64,000 nt of DNA from Halopseudomonas xinjiangensis (GTDB lineage Bacteria > Pseudomonadota > Gammaproteobacteria > Pseudomonadales > Pseudomonadaceae): the NCBI RefSeq assembly GCF_900104945.1, contig NZ_LT629736.1:682001-746000 (forward strand), given 5' to 3'. The position numbers and the translations under genes were made by a program. Below are positions 1 to 7,103 of this stretch, piece after piece (the first letter of the stretch is position 1; each line of letters begins with the position of its first letter). The notes below the pieces were generated by a model. The model searched no databases and was not told where the DNA came from. It saw only the letters and a program-made list of their open reading frames with translations.

Positions 1-439
1 TTTTCATGTAAGCCACGGTTATCGCTCCGAGCAGGCGCTCGATTTCAGCAACACCCATGCAACTGGATTCATAAGGCTCAACCAGCTGGTCTATGGCGCG
101 CTGGTTTAGAAGCGATGCGCCTTCGATGCTGATCGATTCGATGTCGCGGCAAAGCGCTGACGTACGGTCCACCGTTTCCGGCGGGAGCACGTCAAGCTGG
201 GTCGGGGCGCGACCGGAGCTGATATCCCGCTGCCGCTGTTGCTCGATGCGCTCGCGTGTCTGAATCTGGAGCTGTTCAGCCTGTCGCGCTGCCGCATCGA
301 TGTCGGACGGGGTTTGCGCCTGGGCAGCACCGGCCAGCGCCAAAAGGCAGGTGGCGGACAAAATGGTAAGAATCGACGGCGGCACCGCTCTGGACCGAGC
401 CACAGCAGTAGAAGGGGTGTTTTCTCTCGGGTGCATCAT
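1..439 (-). CDS. TpsB/FhaC/ShlB-type two-partner secretion outer membrane protein, 5' part only
   Basis: The reading frame starts at a double ATG (439/436) and runs off the left edge, leaving about 146 residues. Residues 20-42 form a signal peptide ending in LAGAAQAQ. A glutamine/arginine-rich stretch follows, then a region starting CRDIESISIEGASLL and containing YESSCMG, which fits a POTRA_2 domain with its usual cysteine pair. In the family, POTRA domains receive an unfolded TpsA exoprotein in the periplasm and a C-terminal beta barrel (outside this window) exports it. The partner TpsA gene is not visible. Family assignment is from the POTRA-like region only, so a related Omp85-type protein is possible. 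Confidence 0.68.
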   Translation of the reverse strand, partial: MMHPRENTPSTAVARSRAVPPSILTILSATCLLALAGAAQAQTPSDIDAAARQAEQLQIQTRERIEQQRQRDISSGRAPTQLDVLPPETVDRTSALCRDIESISIEGASLLNQRAIDQLVEPYESSCMGVAEIERLLGAITVAYMK

Positions 440-633
440 GCGCTCACTGGAAAAACTGTTCGGACGTCTTCGGCGCAAGAGGGCGGGGCACCGGATCATG
501 CGGTATATCGGCTTGAATGGGGCGGACTGAACTTTTTCGACGCTAGATTGTCTGCGCGCCGACGAGCGGTAATCGGCCTGATTTGGGCGAGCGGATTTGG
601 GCGTTACGGGATATCGAGAGAAGCAGAAAAGAC

Positions 634-707
634 TGGAGCGGGTGAAGGGAATCGAACCCTCGTCGTAAGCTTGGGAAGCTTCTGCTCTACCATTGAGCTA
701 CACCCGC
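634..707 (-). tRNA. tRNA-Gly (anticodon CCC)
   Basis: On the minus strand a 74-nt cloverleaf can be drawn: acceptor GCGGGTG/CACCCGC, D arm GCTCAATGGTAGAGC, anticodon loop TTCCCAA giving CCC, T arm with GGTTCGATTCC, and an encoded 3' CCA. The sequence closely resembles enterobacterial glyU. It reads GGG glycine codons. Confidence 0.95.
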
Positions 708-716
708 GTGCTGCGC

Positions 717-745
717 ATTCTACGCAGGCGCGCTGGCCCGGGTAA
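717..745 (-). promoter_or_regulatory. Putative sigma-70 promoter of tRNA-Gly
   Basis: On the minus strand a TAGAAT -10 box (717-722) lies 17 nt from a weak TTACCC -35 box (740-745), about 10 nt before the tRNA 5' end. A GC-rich discriminator follows the -10, as is usual for stable RNA promoters. A second candidate further upstream (TTGAAA, 17 nt, TATTTA) is also present. Confidence 0.5.
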
Positions 746-781
746 ATACGCGGCCGGGTTATATTTTTCAAGGCACGCAGC

Positions 782-2029
782 TCAAGCGCTGCGCGCATTG
801 GAGATGATGAAGCGGCTTTCCGGGATCGCTGGCAGCCGCGACATGTCGATCGACAGGTTCTGCGCAGGGACATCGTATTGCATGCCCGAGACGAGCATAT
901 GCAATGCGCGGCGAATCAGCTCTTCCGTAATCCATTCGCCCGGACAGCGGTGGCCGCTGGCGAAATCTCCGGCGCCCTGCGGAACCGGCGCGTTGGGGTT
1001 GCCAGGCCAGTTTTCAAAGCGCTCTGGACGGAAGTCGTGCGGGTCGCCCCAAATACGCGCGTCGTGGTTGATGCCATGCATATCCAGCATGACCCAGGTG
1101 CCTTTTTCGATACGGTAGTCCTGCCATTCGAATGTTTCCAGGGCATTGCCTGCGACCAGGGGGAAGAAGGGGTAAAAACGCCGCACCTCCATGGTGAACA
1201 TCTGCCGCCAGGGTTCGCCGCCATCACGCAGCTTGTCGCGATACTGCGGATAATTGTGCAGTGCCAGCGCAGCGAAGGTAATGAAGCGAGCTACGGCTAC
1301 GGTAGGGCGAAGGATGTTCAGCAGTTCGACGCCTGCGACCTCGGTCGACAGTACTTCGCCGTTCTCGTCGCGGAAGAGGGCGATGGTTTCGAGCGGCGAG
1401 CGAACCTGTCGAGACAATGGAGCATGGCGGACATCCTCGATCAACTTGCGCGCCCAGCGTTCGGTGCGTCGGCGCAGCGTGAGGCCTTTCCAGTTGCGCG
1501 GGCCGATCGCGCCAGCACCGTCGATCATCGCCGAGAACTCCCGGGTCCGCTGCTCGGCTTCGTGGTCAGTGAGCTTGATGCCGGTCCATTCGCAAACCGC
1601 GCGGCAGAGCAGTTCCTCAACAGCGTAATGCAGCGTGACCGAATCCTTCGCCGACCATTCGGTCAGCGCGCTGCGCCAGATGCGCTCGAAGATTTCGCCG
1701 TGGCGCTGGATGCTCTCCGGGGTCATCAGGGACATGAACATCTGTTTGCGATGGCGATGGGCCGCGCCATCCAGCGACTGGACGCTGCCGATGTCCTGCA
1801 ACGACATCAAGGTGTTCGGCGGCATGGCGCGCTTACGGGTGAACCGGTCGGGGTGATAGAACATCTCCGCCGCACTCTCGCCGGTGACGCAGACGGCCGG
1901 ACGCATCAGCATGCGGGTACGGAACGCGTCCGCCCCGTTGCGCTCGCAACGCTGGGAAATGAATCTGTAACCGTTGCCCAGCAAGGCAAGGGTGCAGTCG
2001 AACGTACGGTCGCGCGGGATCTCGGTCAT
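782..2029 (-). CDS. CYP152-type cytochrome P450 (fatty acid peroxygenase family)
   Basis: This 415-residue protein has the heme-ligand loop GHRCPGEW (Cys362), an ExxR motif (EVRR, 281-284) and the RPTVA segment (Arg241-Pro242). In CYP152 enzymes that Arg-Pro pair binds the substrate carboxylate and lets H2O2 replace the usual acid-alcohol pair. The residue matching position 85 of P450-BSbeta is Gln84 (GSVQSLDG). Glutamine there is typical of alpha/beta-hydroxylating members, whereas OleT-like decarboxylases carry His, so fatty acid hydroxylation is the likelier reaction (inference). The start at 2029 has a GGAGG six to seven bases upstream; a longer open frame upstream is ignored. It lies 98 nt behind the monooxygenase gene in the same direction, probably co-transcribed. 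Confidence 0.88.
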   Translation of the reverse strand: MTEIPRDRTFDCTLALLGNGYRFISQRCERNGADAFRTRMLMRPAVCVTGESAAEMFYHPDRFTRKRAMPPNTLMSLQDIGSVQSLDGAAHRHRKQMFMSLMTPESIQRHGEIFERIWRSALTEWSAKDSVTLHYAVEELLCRAVCEWTGIKLTDHEAEQRTREFSAMIDGAGAIGPRNWKGLTLRRRTERWARKLIEDVRHAPLSRQVRSPLETIALFRDENGEVLSTEVAGVELLNILRPTVAVARFITFAALALHNYPQYRDKLRDGGEPWRQMFTMEVRRFYPFFPLVAGNALETFEWQDYRIEKGTWVMLDMHGINHDARIWGDPHDFRPERFENWPGNPNAPVPQGAGDFASGHRCPGEWITEELIRRALHMLVSGMQYDVPAQNLSIDMSRLPAIPESRFIISNARSA

Positions 2030-2127
2030 GTTTGCCCTCCGGATAGCAGACAAAACCTTGGAAAGCCGCAAGCAAGGGAAAGTTCGACCGTTGCGCTGGC
2101 CGATCTCCCCGATGACTAGCCGGGTGC

Positions 2128-3126
2128 TTACAGCTCCCGCATCGCCTGCATCAGCAGCGTGTAGCTTTGCCGGCGCAGCGGCTGATCGTAGATCGAGCTG
2201 TTGACGATCAGCTCCTGCACCTCGGTACGCTCGAGCAGATCGGATATCTGTTGCGCCACGGTTGCCGGTTCGCCGACCAGCGTGCCGGCGAGTGTCGACA
2301 GCACGCTGTGCCGCTCGTGCGGCTGCCACAGCGTTTCGATGTCGGCGACCGGCGGCGGAAGCGGGCCGGGCTGGCCTCGCATCAGGTTGAGAAACGCCTG
2401 CTGATGAGACGTGGCGAGATGATGCGCCTCGTCCCGGGAGTCCGCCACGTAGGCGTTTATACCGAGCATCGCGTGAGGCTGGTCCAGCTGCGCTGAAGGC
2501 TCGAAGTTCTCGCGATAAGTGCGCAGTGCGGCGAGCATATAGTCCGGTGAAAACTGTCCGGCGAACGCGAAGGGCAGACCCAGGCGGCCTGCGAGCTGGG
2601 CGCTGAAGGTCGATGAGCCGAGCAGCCAGATGGGGACATCAAGGCCGGCGCCGGGTACGGCACGCAGACGCTGGCCAGGTTGCGGCTGGGCGAATAGGCG
2701 GCGCAGCTCGTCAAGCATGTGCGGGAAATCCTCGCCATCGGCGCGGCCACGGCGCAGCGCCTGAGCGGTGGCCGGGTCGGTGCCTGGCGCGCGCCCCAGC
2801 CCGAGATCGATTCGCCCGGGATACAGCGATTCCAGGGTGCCGAACTGCTCGGCGATCTGCAGGGGCGCGTGGTTTGGCAGCATGATGCCGCCCGACCCTA
2901 TGCGGATGCGCTCGGTTCCGCCGGCCAGATAGCCCATTACCACCGAGGTGGCGGCGCTGGCGATGCCGGTCATGTTGTGATGTTCGGCTACCCAGAAGCG
3001 CTTGTAGCCGATCGATTCGGCGTGCTGCGCCAGGGCCAGGCTGTTGTGCAATGCCTGGGCCGGTGTCGATCCCTGCGGAACGGGACACAGATCAAGGATG
3101 GATAAGGTAACGGCGTTGGCAGCCAT
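2128..3126 (-). CDS. Luciferase-like (LLM class) flavin-dependent monooxygenase
   Basis: The 332-residue product has the bacterial luciferase-like fold: N-terminal beta strand LSILDLCPV, the WVAEHHN segment near residue 50, [13 protein letters not shown] near 85-97, and the [15 protein letters not shown] loop that follows the flavin region. It resembles the YhbW/MsnO8 branch of FMN-dependent oxidoreductases whose substrates are mostly unknown. The ATG at 3126 is chosen because a GGAGGAA sequence sits just upstream. A palindromic operator-like site lies about 30 bp before the start. The CYP152 gene follows downstream, suggesting a small inducible oxidation unit. Confidence 0.85.
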   Translation of the reverse strand: MAANAVTLSILDLCPVPQGSTPAQALHNSLALAQHAESIGYKRFWVAEHHNMTGIASAATSVVMGYLAGGTERIRIGSGGIMLPNHAPLQIAEQFGTLESLYPGRIDLGLGRAPGTDPATAQALRRGRADGEDFPHMLDELRRLFAQPQPGQRLRAVPGAGLDVPIWLLGSSTFSAQLAGRLGLPFAFAGQFSPDYMLAALRTYRENFEPSAQLDQPHAMLGINAYVADSRDEAHHLATSHQQAFLNLMRGQPGPLPPPVADIETLWQPHERHSVLSTLAGTLVGEPATVAQQISDLLERTEVQELIVNSSIYDQPLRRQSYTLLMQAMREL

Positions 3127-3156
3127 GGGGTTCCTCCGCAAGAGAATCGGTAGCCG

Positions 3157-3178
3157 GTATGCTAACTGCTTAGCATAC
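3157..3178. promoter_or_regulatory. Perfect 9-bp inverted repeat, likely operator
   Basis: GTATGCTAA (3157-3165) and TTAGCATAC (3170-3178) are exact inverted copies separated by CTGC. The site is 31 bp upstream of the luciferase-like monooxygenase start and lacks a T-run, so it looks like a dimeric repressor site (MarR or TetR style) rather than a terminator. No regulator gene is encoded next to it. Confidence 0.6.
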
Positions 3179-3280
3179 GAGCGCCCACCCATGGCTCATG
3201 TTCCGCGAATTTCTGCGTGCCCCCTCCGGGCTCGGTGCCCGGAATGGTCGTTGTTGCGTCGGCGCCTGTGGGGAAGGGGT

Positions 3281-5677
3281 CTAACGCTGCAACGCCAGCA
3301 CCGTAGCCACAGGTCGCTCTGCAGGCATCTCGGTCATCAGCGACGCGGCCGGCATACCGATGTGGTAACCCTGCGCATGGTCGATACCCAACGCCCGAAC
3401 CTTGTCCAGTACCGCTGCGCTGTGGACGAACTCTGCGACCGTCTGCACGCCTAGATCGCTGGCGAACTGAACGATGCCTCGGGTCACCGTCAGCGCGTTG
3501 GGATCGGTATCCAGGTGTTTGATCAGACTGCCGTCGATCTTGATGATGTCAGCGCCCAGGCGCAGCAGGTGCTCGAAGTTGGAATAGCCGGTACCGAAGT
3601 CATCGATTGCGATACGGCAGCCCAGCGCCTTGACGGTATCGATGAACTGGCGCACCGCAGCATAGTTCTCGATGCCTTCGGACTCGAGGATCTCGAAGAT
3701 GACTCGTCGAGCCAGCGAACCCTTGCCCAGACTGTTGACGATGAAGGTGCCGAGCTCGGGATCGAGCAGGTCTTCGCAGGACAGATTCAGCGAAAACTCG
3801 TACTCGTTATCGGCGAACCGGCTGAAGCATTGCTGAACCATTGCGCGGGTGATGTAGCGATACAAACGAATCTTCTTCGCTACGTCGAGAAACTCCATCG
3901 GGCTGACCGGCTGGCCACTCTCGTCGATCATACGGGCAAGACACTCGAACTTATCGATCCTGCCGCTACGGGTGTCCATGATCGGCTGGAAATGCGGCAC
4001 GATGCGGCCCTCGTCCAGCGCCCGTTTGAGCCGGTTGGCCCAGACCAGATTGTGTTCGTAGGTCTCGCGTATCTTCTTGGCCGGACGGTGGTCGTAGACC
4101 AGGCAGCTGGACTTCTGTTGGCGCGCGAGTTTCAGGGCAATGCTGGCGCAGGTGAGCAACTGCTCGTCGTTGAGCTCGCTGCCGTCGGCTTGCGCCGTGG
4201 TGGCGACGCCGAGTGTAACGTGTAGCGGAATGGTCTGGCTTTGCCAGCTGATCCGCCGCTCGGTGACATAGTCCAGCAGCTCGTCGGTGCGTGCCTCGAT
4301 GTTGCGGGTTGCCTCCTCGCCAGGAAGCCAGATGGCCATTTCGTCGCCCGGCATACGGTACAGCTGGCTGCCGCTCCATGCAGGTGACTGGGTGAGGAAC
4401 TGTTGCAGAGCCAATGAGAGCTGGCCGATGACGTGGTCGCCGCAGTGGTGCCCGTAGAAGTCGTTGATTTCCTTGAACGCGTCGATGTTCACCAGGATCA
4501 GTGCGCCGGCTTCGGCGCCCTTGAGATCGACCAGCAGCTTCTCGCGGTTGGGCAATTGCGTGAGGGTATCAGTGTAGAGAGTATGCATCCGCTTGAGGAT
4601 ACGGCCGACGCTAGTCAGGATCAGTGCCGACAGCACCAGGACGACCCCGCCAATCAGAAGCATGATCCGCCAGTTGCTCTCGCGCATCGGTAGCAATACA
4701 GCATCGATCTCCGCCTTCGGTACGCCGACGCCGAAAATCATGCCGGCCTGGGTGCGGCTGAAGAACAGTGCGTGGTCCTCATCATCGACGCGCAAGGCCA
4801 TGGTCTGCATGGGCGCGACGAGAAGCCGCCCCGAGACGATCGCCGATTGCGGATCCGGAGCGGTAACACGGCTGTGTAGACGGCTCTCGATCACTGCATC
4901 CATTTTCTCCTGCGCGCCGAGTGCCTCGCCGGCGTTGGCCAGGCTGGACAGGTTGCGGTTCTCGCTGTCGATGAGAAACGCAAAGGCACCTGGCGTGACT
5001 TTCACCCGGCTGACCAGTCCGATAATTTCATCTGCGCGCCAATCGGTCGAAGCCACGCCGATGACCTGGCCGCTCTCGTCACGCATCGGCGTGGTCAGAC
5101 TGATGACGACGTTGTCGATCAGCTCTTTGTAATAGGCTGGCGTCCAGAAGAACTCCGGGAGGGCATTTCCCGCTGCGTATTCGCCATGTTCGCCAACGAC
5201 CCGGCTATACCACTCGCGGGTGTGGTAGTCGCTGTCGTCACGTTGGACACGCAACGCGTCGCCGCGGCGATAGGCGTATACCGACAGGTTGCCGCGCACG
5301 TAGCTGTGCGGTTCGTACCACAGACCACCGGCATAGGCATCCGGCATGCGTGCCAGTGCGGCTTGCATGGCGGTCTCCAGCTCGCCGGCGTTATCCAGGT
5401 CCCGGGCCCGCTTCATGCGGTAAAGCAGCTCACCGGTACGCGCCAGGTTCGTAGTGTTCTGCTCCATCAACTGATGGTGAGCGTTGATCCGGTTGAGGTT
5501 GGCATAGAAGGTGTCGGTGATCTGGCGCTGGCGCAGCTCGGCCATGGCCTTCTGGGCAAAATCCAGATTCAGCGTGGACATCAGGATCATGCCCAGCACG
5601 AATACCGCGACAAGCAGTATCAGGCCCAGCATGATCGAGCGCTTGATGCGGAAGTTGCCCAGCGTCATTACTGCCAT
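3281..5677 (-). CDS. Membrane dCache-GGDEF-EAL protein, copy A (probable c-di-GMP phosphodiesterase)
   Basis: The 798-residue protein has TM helix 13-36, a periplasmic dCache-type sensor about 40-330, TM 337-357, GGDEF 370-528 and EAL 555-790. The GGDEF signature is changed to PGDEM (443-447), so cyclase activity is doubtful although the NIDAFKEIND helix is kept. EAL residues are retained: ECL at 578-580, NLSCED, EILE, DDFGTGYS (692-699), KIDG (713-716) and AEFV. It therefore most likely degrades c-di-GMP, perhaps with GTP-regulated input (inference). The gene overlaps the upstream lipoprotein gene; ATG 5677 is used, and ATG 5668 in a TAATG overlap is equally possible. It is a close paralogue of the gene at 7104-9464. 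Confidence 0.9.
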   Translation of the reverse strand: MAVMTLGNFRIKRSIMLGLILLVAVFVLGMILMSTLNLDFAQKAMAELRQRQITDTFYANLNRINAHHQLMEQNTTNLARTGELLYRMKRARDLDNAGELETAMQAALARMPDAYAGGLWYEPHSYVRGNLSVYAYRRGDALRVQRDDSDYHTREWYSRVVGEHGEYAAGNALPEFFWTPAYYKELIDNVVISLTTPMRDESGQVIGVASTDWRADEIIGLVSRVKVTPGAFAFLIDSENRNLSSLANAGEALGAQEKMDAVIESRLHSRVTAPDPQSAIVSGRLLVAPMQTMALRVDDEDHALFFSRTQAGMIFGVGVPKAEIDAVLLPMRESNWRIMLLIGGVVLVLSALILTSVGRILKRMHTLYTDTLTQLPNREKLLVDLKGAEAGALILVNIDAFKEINDFYGHHCGDHVIGQLSLALQQFLTQSPAWSGSQLYRMPGDEMAIWLPGEEATRNIEARTDELLDYVTERRISWQSQTIPLHVTLGVATTAQADGSELNDEQLLTCASIALKLARQQKSSCLVYDHRPAKKIRETYEHNLVWANRLKRALDEGRIVPHFQPIMDTRSGRIDKFECLARMIDESGQPVSPMEFLDVAKKIRLYRYITRAMVQQCFSRFADNEYEFSLNLSCEDLLDPELGTFIVNSLGKGSLARRVIFEILESEGIENYAAVRQFIDTVKALGCRIAIDDFGTGYSNFEHLLRLGADIIKIDGSLIKHLDTDPNALTVTRGIVQFASDLGVQTVAEFVHSAAVLDKVRALGIDHAQGYHIGMPAASLMTEMPAERPVATVLALQR

Positions 5678-6954
5678 TTGCCGTTGATTCCATCCTGGAT
5701 GCGTGTGTTCGCTGCGCTCAGCTGCTCATCCGAGAGCAACGCCTGCTGACCATCGATCGCTTGTTTCGCCTTGGCATTGCCGTTCAGCACCGCGAGGCTG
5801 TACCAGACATACGCCTCCTGATTGTCCACCGCGCCGGTGCTGCCGCTGGCATAGCTTTGCCCCAGCAGGAATTGCGCCTCGGCCGACCCCTTGCGGGCAG
5901 CCTGGCGCAGCCAGTGGCGGGCCTGCTGCGGTTCGCCTTGCGATTCGTGCAGTGTCGCCAGTGCCAGATGCGAGGCGATGTGGCCATCGACGGCGGCAAG
6001 CTTGAGATAACGTTCGGCGCGCGCCGGGTCCGGACTGGTGCCGAGTCCGTTCAGATAGGCCAGGCCGGCGCTGAAGCGCGCCTCTGCCAATCCCTGGTCG
6101 GCGGCCTGGCTTATCAGCTCCAGGCCTCTCCGCTGATCCTGCTTCACGCCCTGACCGTCCTGATACAGCCGTCCGAGCAGAAGCTGCCCGGCAGCATGGT
6201 TCTGCGCGGCGGACCGCTCGGCCCAGGCCTTCGCAGAGCGGTAATCGCGGCGGGCGAGGGACACGCTACCCATATGCTGCTGGGCCTTGGCATCGCCACG
6301 CTCTGCCGGCTGGCGGCAAGCTTCCAGTGCCTGGGTGTAATTCTTGATGGTGTACAGCAAGTAGCAATTGCTGTTGCGCTTGCGGTTCAGCGCATCGGCG
6401 AAGTCGGCGCTGGCCACTTCGAGACTGGGTGGCGGTTCGGCACTCGCCGCTGGCGCTGGCGCTGCTTGTGGTTCCGGGGCAGGTAAAGGGGAGGGCTGGG
6501 CCAGGGTTCTGCTGGCCTGCTTTTTTACGCGAACGGCGAATGCCTGGACTTCATCCGGGCAGGAATACAAATAGCCGCCTCGCATGCGCTGCAGATTGGC
6601 CGTGGTGGCGTCTCGACTGGCGTAGGTCCGACCAATTTCGCCGCAGCGGCGGTCACGTTCGGTGACTACCTGCTGCAATTGCCGAGCGCGGTTGGTATCA
6701 GCGGAATGGGTTTCAAGGTAGCGGGTCAGCGGATCGATCATCGGCTGCGCAAACAGCGTGTCGATCTCCTGCTGATAGCGCTTGTCATCCTGGCTGTTGA
6801 CCAGCCCGCCGGCGAACTCGGCCAAACGTTTGCCTTGTTCGGCAATCATTGCGCCAGAGCGTGAAAGAAAATCGCTGGAGCTCTCCATGGAGCCAGCGCA
6901 GCCGGTCACGCCGAGCGTAGCGGTAACAATCAAAATCGCGGGTAATACACGCAT
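5668..6954 (-). CDS. Sel1-repeat lipoprotein, copy A
   Basis: The 428-residue product starts at ATG 6954 behind AGGAGAG. Residues 1-19 form a lipoprotein signal ending in the lipobox VTGC (Cys19). A conserved N-terminal segment (70-145) holds Cys104 and Cys132. An Ala/Pro linker (about 145-190) follows, then Sel1/TPR-like repeats from about 195 to 400, for example GRLYQDGQGV and AGLAYLNGLG, with Cys197 and Cys213. It is predicted to be anchored in the envelope and to face the periplasm, where it could contact the dCache domain encoded by the overlapping downstream gene (inference). Gene order and cysteine spacing are repeated in copy B. The exact function is not known to me. Confidence 0.85.
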   Translation of the reverse strand: MRVLPAILIVTATLGVTGCAGSMESSSDFLSRSGAMIAEQGKRLAEFAGGLVNSQDDKRYQQEIDTLFAQPMIDPLTRYLETHSADTNRARQLQQVVTERDRRCGEIGRTYASRDATTANLQRMRGGYLYSCPDEVQAFAVRVKKQASRTLAQPSPLPAPEPQAAPAPAASAEPPPSLEVASADFADALNRKRNSNCYLLYTIKNYTQALEACRQPAERGDAKAQQHMGSVSLARRDYRSAKAWAERSAAQNHAAGQLLLGRLYQDGQGVKQDQRRGLELISQAADQGLAEARFSAGLAYLNGLGTSPDPARAERYLKLAAVDGHIASHLALATLHESQGEPQQARHWLRQAARKGSAEAQFLLGQSYASGSTGAVDNQEAYVWYSLAVLNGNAKAKQAIDGQQALLSDEQLSAANTRIQDGINGKWQ

Positions 6955-7002
6955 GGACTCTCCTGATCCAGTCACCCGAGGGGCTTGTCCTTGCACTAGG
7001 CA

Positions 7003-7020
7003 GGTTGGTTACGACCAACC
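7003..7020. other. Short hairpin between the two duplicated modules
   Basis: GGTTGGT and ACCAACC form a perfect 7-bp stem around TACG. There is no T-run on either strand, so a simple intrinsic terminator is unlikely. It lies in the leader of lipoprotein copy A and may mark a processing or regulatory point. Confidence 0.4.
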
Positions 7021-7046
7021 AGGCGAAGCGGTGCACGACCAGACAG

Positions 7047-7075
7047 AGGATAGGCAGACGGCGCCGAAGAATCAA
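7047..7075 (-). promoter_or_regulatory. Weak sigma-70-like promoter for module A
   Basis: On the minus strand TTGATT (7070-7075) and TATCCT (7047-7052) are separated by 17 nt, about 95 nt before the lipoprotein A start. Each hexamer matches four of six consensus positions. If real, the two modules can be transcribed separately. Confidence 0.3.
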
Positions 7076-7103
7076 ATCGCAAATGGCCATCACCGCCGAA
7101 CGG

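Noticed and set aside
878-2119. 413-codon open frame on the plus strand across the P450 gene
   Set aside because: Antisense to a gene with clear P450 motifs; composition is a shadow of high-GC codon bias and no family is recognisable.
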